The notes: generated from the letters alone by a model not told the origin. Shown: positions 11,689 through 26,230, counted from the stretch's first letter. The stretch is 64,000 bases of DNA from Abelmoschus esculentus (GCA_035048815.1 JAUCBN010000021.1:7501-71500), one strand, 5' to 3'. Made by a program: numbers and translations.

Positions 11689-14600
11689 TTAGCTTGAATT
11701 AGGATAGAAGAGCTTGGCAAATAGAAGTTCATTCCAAGTATCTTGAAGCCCAGGCAAACACCAATGCGTGCAATCGGCATAGCTAGCAGGGTTGGCTAGC
11801 TGCTCCGACGTCAACGGATTCCACTGCTTCTTGTAGATTGACGTGTGTGCATCTTTGCGGTAGCTCGACAGCTGAGTGATGTTGAGAAATGTGATTGGGA
11901 ACTTGGATTTACTGAACTCCTCCCCGATCACCTTCATTATGCTTTTCCTGCTATCGATACCCCAGTAGTTTGGATCTTCGATCAATGTTGTTTGATTGTA
12001 ACAGTTCCCACCAGGCTCACCTCCCCAGTCTCCCCTGTGCCAATATGTGTAGTGTATTAATTTCTAAATGTCAAATATAGTTTTGGATCTCTGTTATGTT
12101 TAAATTTGAGATTTAGTATCTACGCTTTAATGAGTTTAGTTGGTACAAATGGTTAATATTGGTAATTATTTCATTTGAAATACTATCATGAATTTTTTCT
12201 CCTTATGATTTATCTTTCTGACTCATCATGCTAAATGAATGTTTTGTTAAATATTTACGTTAGTGTTACAAGTGAAATAGAGTTAAAGACATCATAAAAG
12301 TACAAGTAAATAGATTAAGATATGATGTTAGCATGGACCATTATAATAACTTTTTTTATAATTGAATTGCAAATTTTCCTCTAGATTAGACTAATTCAAG
12401 TTTGAATCCATTTTTCATCATTCAGATTTGAGTCATAGTTGGAGAGTTTAATTTCTACTTACTTGGAATGAGTAGGAGACATGGCGGTGAAAAAAACCCT
12501 GGTGTTGGTGCGGTTCATATTTCTGGTCACCCATTTCAACATGCTCTTCATTGCCATACGATACGCATCCTCAGTCGACAACTGCATTATTTCTTTCTCC
12601 TCGTCCTCGAACGACCCTTTCCTGTTGAAACTGTAAATTATAATTATGTCCTCATAAGCAAAAGGTTTAAAACTTGATTGGATTAAATGGGATACATACA
12701 GGATCTTCATGTCCTGGCCAGTCACCCACCACAGATAAGTATTGAAAACCAAAATATCGACACCCTTCCAATGCTTCCCATGCTTATTTATGGAACCTTT
12801 CCTCACTATCCTATCAGATATTCTGTGAACTACAGCATTGTCCGAGTTGGATTCTAGAAGAAATGGAGCCCAGTAGAACTCAATGCTCACATTGTAATCC
12901 TACATAATTACCAATCAAACAGATCAAAACTGATTTGGGATTGAATTCATCTAGAATAGGTTATTTTGGACTCAAACCATTCTGAGTTTGGATCAATTTC
13001 TACTTCATTGTTGACTTTATATGACCACATAAGTTAAATTTTCATACTCAAATCAGAATTGATGGATCAACAAGCAATAAAACAAGTGTAAATTTTATGA
13101 TGAAAACTTACTGAGGCTCGGAACACAGTGATGGCATCATTATTGTAGGTTTGCACAGATTTTTTATGTTGAGGGATGAGGCTGTGAAGAAGGCAGATCA
13201 TGGATACATATTGGCCACGGTTTAACGAGTCACCAACAAACATCATTCGCTTCCCTCTTAGGCTCTCCAGCATCAATGTGGCATTAAAACTGTCCAATGT
13301 CAAAGTCTACCATCATGATTAAAATTATAACATATACGCATCATGTTTACTTTATTTATGTAACATAATGTAAATCTCTTTACATAGGTTCAAGATGAAA
13401 CTCAAACAAAATTACGAATTTTTAACGTATAATCTATATATAATCTATATTATCAAGATCCCTTTCCATTCGAAATTTAAAAGATATTAAATACTTACAC
13501 ATGTTTGAACTCACATTCTCATTCATCACGTTTAAGAATCAAGTTGACCAAGTTAATTTTTTTGAACAATTTCTCAGGAGACTAAAGGGGAAATTTGCTC
13601 TTAATATAAAAATGTGCAATTCCTCGAGAGGAGGAGAAAGTTTGCTCCTAATGGGTATTGAAACTACAATCTAAGGAAAAAAAAATTTAGAGTTTTTAAC
13701 CACTTAATCTAGATAAGGTAATACTTACATATACATATCCTTAACCTTTAGACAATGAGCACAATGGCAGAACCAAAATTTTCATCCAATGAGGTCAAAA
13801 GTATTGCTAACCCCATACCCCAAATTGAATGGGATCAAATTTAATATTTACATAAAAAAATTCTATATTACCACATTGAAAACCTCACTCCCAACGAATC
13901 AATTGGGGTCAATTATACCCCACTTTCTATGCTCCATCTACCCTAAATAAGCATGCATTTATAGACAACGATTTAAAGTTGTATTTGTTCAGATGAACAT
14001 ATATGTTTTTCCACCGAGACATGTTGGGTTCGAATAAAACAATTCTTTTATACAAATAAGACTTGGACCAAAAAACTATACGACTACTTCACTTGAATTA
14101 AAATTAAATAATAAAAAGCTCAAATTGCATTTAATATTAAAAAATAAAAGATACAAAAAAGATATACATCTTTCAATTATTCATACATAAATGCTAACAG
14201 CCGAACGAGTCATCCGTCCTAGGATTGAATTCATACATATAGCTTCTTAGGTGATTATGACTTTTACCCTCATAACTTGTTATTTTATCTTCCCACTAAA
14301 TTTCAAGTGAAAACCACCTATTCTATCATTAATCATCTATGTCATTAATATAATTTTAATAAATTATATTTTTTAAATGATATGAAAAAAATAAGAGAAT
14401 ATTTCTTGGTTGAAAAAATTGACTTGAAATATAGTGATAAAGTGAGTGGTTATAATTGAATGTGACCATGACTGATGTATTAAGTCAAACCCATGATATA
14501 ATTTATCCATACTAATGAGATTACAGCCGACCACATCAGCTGACACGTGAGAACAAAGAAAGCAATGGGTCCCACCTCCTTAACACTTGGCCAAAATCAA

Positions 14601-15838
14601 CACCGACAACTTGCTTATTCCTATGGTCAGAAGTATCCATCCGGTTTGGCACGTGTGTACAACCACACATCGTGGACCGCCGGCTCGTGATCTTTTAACC
14701 CCACCTGAACCGTTATTTATAGCTCTTATTTACCAAGTCAGGCCAACCAACTACCAAACAACGTTACTATTTTTAATCCCATTTTAATTCATTCCATAGA
14801 TGATTAAAAATGAATAATTAATTATAAAGTAACATCACTAACCTAAACGACTATAATTTAAAGTTCAAAATAGATATTAAATCTAAATAAAAATTTAAAA
14901 ACAAATCGAGTATAAAATTAATTGATCTTATCTAAAACTAAGGTCTTGTTTTTGAAATCAAAAATGGTTTGAGATAAAAACAAAAAATAAATAAATAGCT
15001 TTTTGGTCAAAACTGTTTTTCAATATAGTTTTTTAAAAGTTATAATATTTGTACTTTTAGTTTTTTAAAATCATTTTTAAATAAAATTATTTTTTTATAT
15101 AAAATTATTCCTATATATACACTAAGTATAATTAAGATGCTTTCTATGTCAACAGTTCCATTAGGTGAGATATTAAGAGACATGATCATAGCAAACAAAA
15201 AAGCTTCAATAATTAAGAGAAAACAAATTTGGGCGTAAGATTTCAACGTTATTCATCGGTAGGAAAAAGACAAGAAGAAAAACACAAGAAGAAAATGAAC
15301 AACATGATTATGAAAGGATTTTGAATTTCTAAAAATATACCAGGGTTTTTGGATGATACCTGGGAAGATCACAGCCATGGGGTTGCCATCGCCATTTTTG
15401 ATACCCAGTGTCCGGCCTCCCATGCTCCTGACACGTCAGCTGCGGCTGTATGTAGGGGCACTCCGATTCTTTATAGTGAGGCCGAGTCAACTCGTCCCTA
15501 ACCCACCTCCCGCTGAATATATCACACTCTTCTTCTCCCTTCCCCACCGCAAACGGAAACTTATAATCCTCTTTTTTCTTCCCTAAACCCAAACCACAGA
15601 AACTGAGTTAAGAGACAAAAACAGAGAGGTTGAATTGAGTAACTGAGTCAAGGACAAGGTCAAACTCACCTGCTGTCTGGGAGGTAACTCGGGTCGGTTC
15701 AAGGCGGCCAAAAGTGCAGACGAAGTATTCTCCATGGATGATAGCTACGAGAACAATGAAAGCTAACAGAGTGTAGAGATAAGTAGAGAGACGAGGTTTA
15801 CGAAGAACACCAGTGGAAGGAAGCGGTGGTGCCTTCAT
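11689..15838 (-). CDS. TBL33-like: TRICHOME BIREFRINGENCE-LIKE (TBL) polysaccharide O-acetyltransferase
   Basis: Six exons on the minus strand: 15838-15670, 15582-15360, 13289-13112, 12899-12700, 12621-12463 and 12034-11689, joined by GT..AG introns with consistent phase to give 424 aa. TBL proteins are Golgi type II membrane enzymes that O-acetylate cell-wall polysaccharides such as xylan. Seen here: a cytosolic N-terminus, one membrane segment at about residues 20-40, the plant PMR5-type N domain with its cysteines, the catalytic GDS motif (150-152), and the C-terminal DCTHWCLPG motif starting at residue 397 that supplies the Asp and His. Overall it looks most like the TBL31/TBL33 (ESKIMO1-related) subgroup; the exact orthologue is uncertain. 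Intron 2 is 2,070 bp, far longer than the others, and carries a MITE relic. For exon 5 an upstream AG exists, but the acceptor before 12621 keeps the conserved KGSFEDE segment. Confidence 0.93.
14290..14505 (-). mobile_element. MITE relic in TBL intron 2 (same family as 26231-26470)
   Basis: The reverse complement of this stretch aligns with most of the element at 26231-26470, beginning with the same TAAATTATATCATGGGTTT end. The other end has diverged, so the boundary near 14290 is approximate. No coding capacity. Confidence 0.5.
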
Positions 15839-15839
15839 T

Positions 15840-16531
15840 TTTATTTCTTATAAACTCGCATCGAAAAGGGAGAAACTTTGTTTTGCCCTTTTGGGAATTT
15901 GAATAATCTTCAAAAGGTTTAAAAGTTTATAGGAATGTTGAGGCTCTTGGATTCATGAACAATTAATGTTATTGGAAAGTGCGCAAAAAATGGTTTAATT
16001 CTTAATTAATTTGACGATGGCTGAGTGGTGAAAATCATATCATACATAAAAGGTCAAATTTTGTTTTGGTCCCTTTAGTACCCTGAAATTTAAGATTTAA
16101 TATGGATGTGTCACGGGTCTTTTAGTAAAACTACGCGGCTTTAAGTTATGGAAACAAAATAAAGAAAATTTATGATTTGATTCTTTAAATCTTGCTATAA
16201 ATTAGTGAATTGTATAATTATTTTGTTTAGTTATATGATTAATTTTATTACTGTATAATTTATTATTGTTTTCGGATAAATAAATTTCTCATTTATCTAA
16301 TAAAAAAACAAAGAAAATAATGACAAAACAAGATAAGGATTTGTAATTTAACTTGTTAAATAAAATAAAGCAAAACAAACATGATTGGTTGCACATGATC
16401 ACGGATTCATGCCTTTCTGTTTGAGTATTGCTTTTGACTTTTTGAAGTTGGGAAAGTTTGGGTTTTCTCTTTAACCTTTTGTTTCGTAATTTTTTGGCTG
16501 AATAAATGGTTAATTAATGTAATATTAAATT
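15840..16531. other. Upstream region of the TBL gene; AT-rich
   Basis: Nothing recognisable apart from its position as the TBL promoter region. No convincing TATA box was picked out. Confidence 0.5.
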
Positions 16532-16796
16532 GGAGAATTTTATGACGGGTGTCAAATATTGTTAAATATCATTAATGTTAAATTTTGTTCAACACTATTA
16601 AATTAATTAATAAAAATTAAAAATTTCAAGGACTCAATATATAATTAATAAAAGAGTGATAGATTCAACATATAATTAATAATTATGTGTTGAGTTCTTA
16701 AGATTTTTAATCTTTATCAATTAATTTAATAATGTTAAACAATGTTTCAGCATTAGTGATATTTAACGGTGTTCGACGTCCGTTGTAAACTCATCC
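16532..16796. mobile_element. Foldback MITE (near-complete inverted repeat)
   Basis: The left half (from GGAGAATTTTATGACGGGTG) and the reverse complement of the right half (from GGATGAGTTTACAACGGACG) align over about 115-130 bp with scattered mismatches, so almost the whole 265 bp can form one hairpin. No open frame. A foldback MITE is the simplest reading; a hairpin RNA locus is an alternative. Confidence 0.7.
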
Positions 16797-17390
16797 TATT
16801 AAATAAGGATGTTTATTTATAATTACATGCATTCGAACCATTATTTGAGTTTTCTCTTTTAAATTTTTTTATTTCAAACATTTAAATTAGAGTTTTTATC
16901 TTCTTATTTATAAATTAAAGACGTTAATTTTTATATATTTTTAATTCAATTCATTTTTATATTTTAAAAATATACTTAAATTAAATTTATTTAATTGAAC
17001 TATAAATTCCCGTTATAATTTTAATGTGATATTTATATTATTCAAAATCCTCTTTATCTAAATCTTTTTTAATGTTAAAATAATTAAAATAGTATCAACT
17101 TTTACTTATTTAGTTCGTTTTATCAGTTGAGTCAACTTTTATATATGTTAATATGCATCGAATTTAAACCATTTTTTATTAAACGGATACAATCAATCTA
17201 TGGAGATTACTTTCAAACACTAACTAGCGTCTAGAAGTAAGAAAAGGAAATAGCATTTGCCTTGGCTTATAATAAACAAATAAATAGAAAAAGCATTTGC
17301 CTTTGGTTGTAAGCTAAAGATGTCCCATTATTGCAATGACTTGAAGTGAAAAAATAGTTTTGATTTGGCAGCATTTCCCCTTCTACTTCG

Positions 17391-18099
17391 TGTTGGTTGA
17401 ATAGACTGTAAAATAGGACGTTAGCGCTGACAAGAAAAAAATAAAGGAACGAACTGATAGAAAGTTTGACCGTGTCGTGGTATGGAGGCCACTACCTTAG
17501 AAACTCGCCCCGATGTGTGTACTCGCTACTTTAGGCGGTTGTCCCCCGAAGGTTAGCATGGTCCTCCAACAATGTACACCCAAAGTTTGGAGTGAACTGT
17601 AGAGGAAATGATCGTCGGAACCAGAGTCGAATAAAATGATGCTCTCTATCTCTCTCAAGTAAGACAGATGAACTCTGAATGGGATGATTAAAAATGAGAG
17701 AAAATCATCTTATTTATAGGTTGAAAGCAGGTGTAAATCTATTCGAGAATCAAATAAAATCTGATTTAAATTTAAATTTTAAATTTAATATCAGATAATA
17801 TCTATCCAAAAATAGTAGATTTGCTAACCGAAAATATCCATTTAAATCTCGGATAAAATCTATTCAAAATTAGATTTATTAACAGATAAAATCTAATTAA
17901 ATCTCAGATAATCTGTTAATATCTATCTAAAAATAGTAGATTTGCTAATCGAAAATATCCATTTAAATTTCGAATATTTTGTTATTAAATCTATTTAGTT
18001 AAGTATTTAAAATTCAAAGAGAATTTTAAATCAACTGAACTGTTTTTATACAACCTATTAAAACAAAGTGTGAGATTCAAGCATTACATATTTCCAACA
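17391..18099 (-). mobile_element. Solo LTR (minus), TG...CA ends, perfect 5-bp TSD
   Basis: Read on the minus strand it starts TGTTGGAAATATG and ends ACCAACA, and is flanked by CTTCG at both 17386-17390 and 18100-18104. It is homologous over its whole 709 bp to 37201-37887 in inverse orientation. No internal domain is attached, so it is a solo LTR left by recombination between two LTRs. Its superfamily cannot be told from the LTR alone. Confidence 0.9.
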
Positions 18100-18599
18100 C
18101 TTCGTTCGGCTAAATTTAAACTGTTTTTTTCTGTGTTACTCTAAGCCTCAACAAGAAAGTAGGTGTCAAGCGTCATTCAGCTGACGATGTGATGAGCAAC
18201 CCACAATTGGAATGGGTCAACTAAAACAGATTCAATATGCATGTAGATGTATTTTCTCCCGAATTATTTATAGATTATTGTTTTAAATACAATCCATTAA
18301 TTTTTATAAAAATAAGTTCATATAAAAAATTTAAAAATCCAACTAAATAATTTGATAAAACAAAAGACGTAAATAAACATACTTTCGATCATAAAGAATA
18401 AACATCATCAACGTTAACATAATAATATAACCTGAAAATATATTTGTAATTGACTTTATCACAATTTAAGTAACGTGACAACCTGAATTTTCGAATGAAC
18501 AAGAGACATTAAACTGAGTATAGAGCTTGATGAATTAGTAAGACAAATGGAGCCTTTAGGCTAAATTAGTGTTATAAACAAACCAAACATTCATCGAAT

Positions 18600-18990
18600 T
18601 ATTCGTGGAAAGTTCAACACAAAATTTATTTTTATTTATTTATTTATTAAACAAACGAATATGAATAAAAATCTATGTTCGTTAAATTAAATGAATAAAT
18701 ACGAATAAAAGTATCGTTTATTCATTTACATTTGTGAACGTTTAATAATTCGTTCGTTTATATTCGTTTAAATTTATTCACATATAACTATTTATATTTA
18801 TTATTTTAATAACAAATGTATATTATTTTTAAAAAGTATCACATATATTAATTCGTTTTTATTCGTTTAAGTTCAACTATCATTTCAATGAACAAAATTA
18901 CGAATAAGATACATTCTTTAACAAACGAACACAAAATTTATTTAGTTATTCGTGTGTGTTTTTATTTATTCGATTAAAATTAAACGAACG
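18600..18990. repeat. ATTCGTTTATT-type degenerate repeat
   Basis: Many variants of ATTCGTTTA and its complement TAAACGAAT occur on both strands, so the stretch is rich in short inverted repeats. No gene is visible. Confidence 0.6.
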
Positions 18991-19711
18991 AACGTAAACA
19001 ATGATGTCTTGAGTGTTATAAGTTATTTAAAACTATACTAAACACCTCTAAGCTACTCCTATAAGATTTAATGCTAAACAAGGACTGTAAAACTTTTGTT
19101 TAATGTTGTACTGTGCTTAAAATTGATTTTTCTGGGTTCTAGTATGGTACTCGTTTATATGGTATTAGAGAAAAAAACTAAAACGTTCGATATAGAAATA
19201 TATCGTAAGAATATATCATTTAATATTATTAAATGATTCAAAAAATATAAAAAAAATGGTGCGAGAATATCCTACCCTTCTCTCCATATATATCACTTAC
19301 TCAGGTTTTACTATTTTCTGTCATGGAGAAATAGAAAAAAGAATCCCAATCCCTGAACCAACTCATCCCGGAGATACCTATATATCATCCGGACAAGAAA
19401 AAAAGCATTAAACAATTACCAAATAGCCGTTAACCAAGTCTACAAGTCAGACTTGAGTTGTTTAGATACATATCCTAGGAATAAAAAACCATTTTGAACA
19501 AAACACCAAGCTTGTTGCTCCATGTAACAATCCCTAGCCTGAATCAGGGTTCATATAATTAGAAATCTCACGTGTTTATTATGAAGATCCTTTAGCTATT
19601 TAGTTGACTACTTGATAGTTTGAAATCTCAAGTGTTTTTATTTTTTTTATAAGGGACGATGATAATGGTGATACGATGATAATAGAAAAATTGATAAAGA
19701 TATTACGTGAA

Positions 19712-19918
19712 CGAAAAATTATTAAGTAAACTTTGTTTACTATATCACTTGTGGTCTCATATAATTAAAATTGTTTATCTCAATATTTAAAGTGAATTAT
19801 TATCTCTTTTTTATATATAATTAGTAGATGTATAGTTATTATGTAGTTATTTAAGATAAATAATTTTAATTGTTTGAACCATAAATAACTTAATAAATAA
19901 AGTTCGTTTGATAATCTC
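19712..19918. mobile_element. Short terminal-inverted-repeat element (MITE-like)
   Basis: The left end (ATTATTAAGTAAACTTTGTT and on) matches the reverse complement of the right end (GATTATCAAACGAACTTTAT and on) over about 70-80 bp with mismatches. About 206 bp in total, non-coding. No TSD was fixed. Confidence 0.5.
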
Positions 19919-20894
19919 TCTACGTGTACGAACGAGATGAAGAGCACGTGGAAAAGCTAGACAGTCTCGGGAAATTGTGCACGCATGCTTGGAGAGATGG
20001 GTAGTCTTCTTCAGGTGTGATCGAAATTGTTGGACCAGGTCTTACCCAACAACTAGATGCCGGTTATTGTTCGAAAAAAAAAAAAAATTATCAGATCAAG
20101 TTTTTTTAACTTGGTCCCTTAATGGGTTGTATGTGTGATATATTTATATTGGGCTTGTAATTAATTTAATTGGAGTAATATATGATTTAATTTAATTGGA
20201 ATTTTTATTTACTTAATAATTTTTAGTTAATTTAATAATAATAATAAAACTAATAAAATAATAATAAAAATTAAATAAAATTAATAATTATAGCTACCCA
20301 TCCTTACTCATTATTATAAAATAAGAATAGAGTAAAGATTAAAAAACATTAATTTTATCATACTTTCTTGTCTGGATTCCAAAATTTTTGATAAAATACT
20401 CATTTCACCTGTTTTATATTTTTTTAAATCTAAATATATTATAATTTTTAAAAATATTTTAATAATTGTATTAGATCAGAGTTGGTTGGATTTCATGTGG
20501 GGGCAAACAAGGGAGAAAAAAAGTATTAAATGTACTAGCAAGCGACAAAGGTGAATAATATGATCTGATTTGTTAATAATATCTCTCTACAAATGATTTA
20601 TATATTGTGACATAGCTGGAAAAAAAATGTTGAATGTAAACCCAATTCAGGGAAGACCCTATAAAAAGTGAAATCTATCCTTCCCTTTTGATTATTACCT
20701 CAACAACTTACCTCTTCTCTCACCCACCCACATTACTTCCTTTGACAAGCAATCATTACCTTCATTTTTAGATTGAAAATATATTTTTTATTATTTAAAT
20801 TTATAAATTTAAAATTTGAGTTTAAATTTATATAAGGCTGAACTAAAACATAAATGCTTAAAATATATAATTTTTTTAAATAAATATTTAATAT

Positions 20895-21580
20895 TTTTTT
20901 TAAATAAGTATCTAAAGTTTTATTATGTTAGTATCTTAAGATAATATCATTTAAAAATTGCTTATACCTAAATTATACACTTTTTTGAGATATGCACTTA
21001 ATATTTTTATTTTGGTCGTAAAGTAACACAATTAAAAAATCATCAACCAATCGTAGTTTAATATTTGTATATTTGTAGTTTAATAATCATAGTTTTGTTA
21101 GATCTCGTCGTTGCTTGTGATCATCGTCCAGTTTTTTCAACCACCAATCGTCGATAATCGATGGGAGATATTGTAATTGGACGTCGAACGACTAATCTTT
21201 CGTATTTATTGTTTGACGTCTAATTAAAATCTTTCTGACCGATTATTGACAATGGGTTGTTGAAGAAAATCGAAAGTGACCTAAGAAGATGGTGAGGACG
21301 AGGTCTGACAAAGTTATTTACAATAATAATGACAAAGCTATTAACAGTAATAATGACATTAATTTTGGTTTTAAGGTTTCGATTTTTTAAAGATTTTAGA
21401 ATTATTTGTAATTTTTAAAAATTTTAAATATTATTTAAATTAATTTATTTTATATTTTTATTCATTTTTAAAATAAAAAACAAAAGTTATGTGTTAATCT
21501 ATTATTGAGTGGTGAGATTTTTTAATGGCATTATCTTAAAATATTAACAAAATAAAATTTTAAGTACATGTATTTCAAAC
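20895..21580. mobile_element. TIR element of about 0.69 kb
   Basis: The stretch 20900-20960 (containing AGTTTTATTATGTTAGTATC) matches the reverse complement of 21515-21580 over about 60 bp at roughly 80 percent. The interior is less AT-rich and has no significant open frame. A non-autonomous DNA transposon is likely, but the ends and TSD are not exact. Confidence 0.45.
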
Positions 21581-24500
21581 AAAAAACATTAATCATTTAT
21601 TGTGAAAAACATCTCAGGAATGTTTATAGTTAAATTAAGAGGTTAATTGGGTTATCAAATCTTTCAAAAGTAAATCGCTTCTTGCTGTAATTCTTCGATT
21701 GATTTGGTGTGCATTCATCTATTTTATTTGAAAGGAAAAGAATCAAAAACAATTCTGCTATTTCTGTACTAATGGATAATCCGTTTTATAATCCATTAAG
21801 GGTATTGTATAGAATAGATTAGCAACAAAGAATATAGTCAATAATAATTTTACCGACATTGAGTTATGCAACAATCGAAGTATATATATATATAAGAGTA
21901 CATAAGGTAGTATTTATTATTGTACTTTGTTTATTTTAACATATTCTTGTTTTTGGATAATAAAATCAATTATAAAACACACAATAGAATTGAAGTTAAA
22001 ATAAAATAATGAGTATAGATTATGATGGATCCATCGATAAACCTATCATCATCTCTTAAATATTATCGCGTGAATCGAATATAATTTAAAATCTAAATGT
22101 TATCTCCATAATCATGTAATCATTACTCAGATAGAAAAGGGCATACAAATTTATCTAAATTCTCATTTTCACTACTGCAGGGGTCATTTAAGTTATTGGA
22201 AAATGTTTGTTGGTGAACATGAAATTTATTAAAGTAGAGTAGCCACCGGAATATTTTTCAACGTTCAAGTGATGATCAGTCTCCTATCACGATCAATTTG
22301 GCCTTTTGTGTATTTAAGCAAAGTACATATAAAAAAGCTTTGTCGAACTTCGGCTGAGGTGTATTTTATAACATTATTTAAGTAAAAATTTGTATTGTTA
22401 GATTTAATAAGAATATTTTTTAAGAAGGTTCTTTAATTATTTAACTATTTAATAATATTAATTTATATATAAAATTATTTAAAGTTTATAATTTAGGGTA
22501 TATTATTTAGGGTTTTAGAGGTGGGTTTAGGATTTTAAAGATTAAAGTAGTTTATGATTTAGGGTTAAATTCATGTTTAAGATTTTAGAATTTAAGGGTT
22601 AGTGCTTAAAGTTTAAAGTCTAACATATTAAATATTAAACGTGTTAAATAAGAAGTATTTGATAAAAAACATTAAATGAGTTAAGTAATAAAAGAATCTT
22701 TGTAAATAAAATATTTTACTTTATTAATATTATTAAATAAATCTTATCATAAGCCCTAAGGTTAGACAAAACCTATAAAAATATTCTAATTCGATGGCAT
22801 AGGCAAAATAAAAAGTTAGAATGTATCTAAAAATAAAATAAATACGAAAATAATAACTTAATATAAAATGATAGAAATAAAGTAACAATATTTAAAAAAA
22901 TCAATTTGCTACTTAATTTTTTCGTTCATACTCGCTATTTAAAAATTAGGTGATTTTTCTAAACTTATTCCTTAGATTTAAATAGGTAACCCTTTAAATG
23001 ATGTAATAATTTGAGATTGTATCACGTAGTACCAAATATATAACTACACAATATTATGGGAGTGGCCTTATCTCCTTCCCAATTTTTGAAGTCCAATTAT
23101 ACAGTAAGAATTAACCTCATACTTAGGGTTTAAACACTTTTTAATCGTACGTAAATTAATAAAATTAAATCTTGGTTTTATTATTTTTTTTGGTTCAAAT
23201 TCTTCATAGGTTCCTATTAAATTTGAAATTATGCAATTAACAAGCCGTGCCCCCAAATTTTTCTTATTTAAATGTTTTTTAGGTCCTTTCAATTTCAAAA
23301 TTAAATATATTAAACTACAATCATGGCTTAAAAAATTCATATTGATGGCTTCATAATTAACGTTGAATCGTGATTTATTATCATTTATATTTGACTCCTA
23401 ATGTTTCACCTTGGGGCTAGGTCATCACCCAAAATATGTAATTAAAATTTTGGGGATGATAATGAGACAATTTAAAGTATCACATCTTTTAAGGACCAAA
23501 TTAGAAATGGTCTACAAATCCTAAAACTATTATGGACCATAGGGAAAAATAAAAGTATATAATATAGCTTATATATATAGTTTCTAAATTTAAAATTTTA
23601 TTATTTTTATATTTATTTAAATAAAATTAATTTTTTTTCTAAAAATATTTTTTTATATTTATAACTTAACAGATTTCTCAAGAGTATAAGTAATAAATGT
23701 AAATTTAAATATATTTATTTAAAATTAACTTCTCTCACAATTTTCAACAGAGATTATTATAGGCTTATAGAAAAAATATTTTATTTAATTTTAATTTTGA
23801 TTAAAATTTTAATTATATTTTATTGTTTTTATTTTATGATCATTGTATATTAGGGTAAAACCTTAACGATACTCGAAGAAATCATTTTTTAAAAAAAATT
23901 AATTTATTAGTAGTTAAAATATATTTAAATTATTTTTATTAAAAAATTATATAATATTTATAAAACTTAATGAAAATATAAATGATTCCAGTTTTTTCTA
24001 AATGTTATCCTTTATTTCAGTTGAATTTTATTTCTTAAACTAATTCAAGGCGTAAAAATTAAACTAATTTTTATATTGGGTCTATTTTTATTTTTTACTC
24101 TTGTTTGTCTGAAACTCGTTTTACATTAATATTATATGTAAGTTAAATTATATTTGTTCGGGTATAGGGTGGGTCAAGGTTTAAGCAAGATTAAATTCAA
24201 ATTCGCACGTAATAGTTTAATATCGTTTAAGTTAGTGTTGAGTTTAAAATTTTATATAATTAAAAGAATCTCGTTAAAAATTAAAATTAAATAAAATATA
24301 TAAATCAATTTAATTACTTGAAATAAAATCTTACAAAATAAAATTCTACTTTGAAAACAGAGTTTGATAGATAAAAAGTGAGATAACTACTGTCGTCTAA
24401 TGTCCTTACCAATGAAGTTTCTTCTATCTTCTTTTCAACTTAGAATTTGACTCTGCCCCATGCAGCTGTAAAATCCCATGGAATTGATGAGAGAAGCTTC

Positions 24501-26230
24501 ATGTATCAAGACAAATTCAATCAAATTTTACAGCTATAAACTTGTTCATCTTATAGCTTAGGGTGTCGTTTTTTATCACAAACTCTTCAAGTATCATCTA
24601 CACATTTGTTAAAGAAAATATCATCTACATATGACTTTAATTTATTTCTATTATTTATTGTGTCTATGAACATACTACCCTACTTGTTTATGAAGCCAAG
24701 AAGTTATTTAGGGAACGACGTTTTTAATGGCATTTAAGGGGATTATTTTATTTATAATGGTCTATAATTTTTTATGTAAAAATTATATATATATTTTTTT
24801 AAGAAAAATAGGTCTCAATTGACACCTCATTCTTGTTTGGTTCCCTGCATGATAATCATCAGGAACATATCATATCTATAATTACCAAAGTTTTCTTCAT
24901 CATTTTCATGTTGAAAAACAAATATAGATGTCACAGCATAAAATGTAATCTATGATCTAAAGATTAATATACCAATGTAAATGTAATTAACAATATTTTG
25001 CTGCGAGGATCTTGTTAATCTTCATTTATTGTAAGGGATGGGCTTGACGATTTGAACTCTTAATTTAGATGTATAGAGGGAGCTTTCGACTTGTTCCAGA
25101 AAAACCTGAGAGATAGCGTACGTCTACTATTCAATCGAACCTCTAAAATCGATATTATTTCCCAATCGAGTTTTTTTTTTTTAACAACCAACAGATACTA
25201 CCAATTGTTGGAAGTTTGTCGAATTGCCCGACGAAACACTTGACAAACTTGTACCAAAAGAATTGGAAATTCTCTCAACAAGATACCAATTCCTTTGTTA
25301 CTATATTAGAGAGTTACTGATCCCATTCCCTCATCTCGAGTGGAAAATATTTTTATCAGGGAATTGAATACTCATCCCATTCCTTCGTCAAAGAGTTGTG
25401 CTAATACAACTATGTCAACAGAATGAGTTTCGTGCTAAGATGGATGGATTGACACACACAAACAAAAGCAACAAGAAAAATATTCTTTTTTCCCCCTGTT
25501 AATTTGAGTGGTTGCTGCCATGAACTCAAGAATCAACAGGACTTTTGTTTTCCTTAATTCCACCCCTACGGGAAGAAGCATGCTAGATTTTAAGAAATAG
25601 GGTTGGAGATTCTCATAATAACTTCATGCTTTTGCTGGCAATGCAATCCAGATTGTCCTCTAATCCTAAGTCTAGTTAGAGGCGAGAAGAATGAAAGATT
25701 TCAGGAAAAAAAGAATGCATTCTTAGAGGATTTAAAACTCATGACCTAAAAAAAATGAAAAAATAAATAAACAATTTAGCCAACCAACTAAATGTGCATG
25801 TTCCTAAAAGAGACTAAGTAGTTAAATTATCACATTTTCTACTAATTGAGTAAGTATTGAATCAATTGGAAATTTGATATTAAATCATTTGTCACATAAT
25901 TCGTAGTTTAGTCGACTATATTCCTTTTTTTAAATTTTTCATTTCAGATATAATATTAAGTTCAAAAGTGTTTGTCTCAAAAATCTCTCAAATCCATTTA
26001 CTATCCCGAGTTTCCAGACACATCACAAAAAATTATAAGAAAAAACTCTTTATTAATTTAAAAATAATATATTTTGTTTGAGATTATTCATTGAAGAGTA
26101 TTTTAAAAGATATAATTTAGATATAAAATTTTAAATTTATAGTATAATTAAAATGAATAATTATAAATCTTGAATATAAATATTGAAATATCTTAAGAAT
26201 AAAAAATGATAACTAAACTCCCTTCAATGA
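21580..26230. other. AT-rich intergenic DNA, no gene seen
   Basis: A 4.6-kb stretch without recognisable coding signal. Open frames, such as 23068-23340 on the minus strand, are low-complexity and match nothing I know. It holds a short TA run near 21883-21893 and a patch of TTTAGGGTTT-like words at 22490-22600 that is too irregular to call telomeric. Confidence 0.6.

Noticed and set aside
22490..22600. TTTAGGG-like words suggesting an interstitial telomere repeat
   Set aside because: Spacing is irregular and no two exact TTTAGGG units are adjacent.
23068..23340. 90-codon minus-strand open frame
   Set aside because: Composition is that of the surrounding AT-rich DNA, with no domain or signal.
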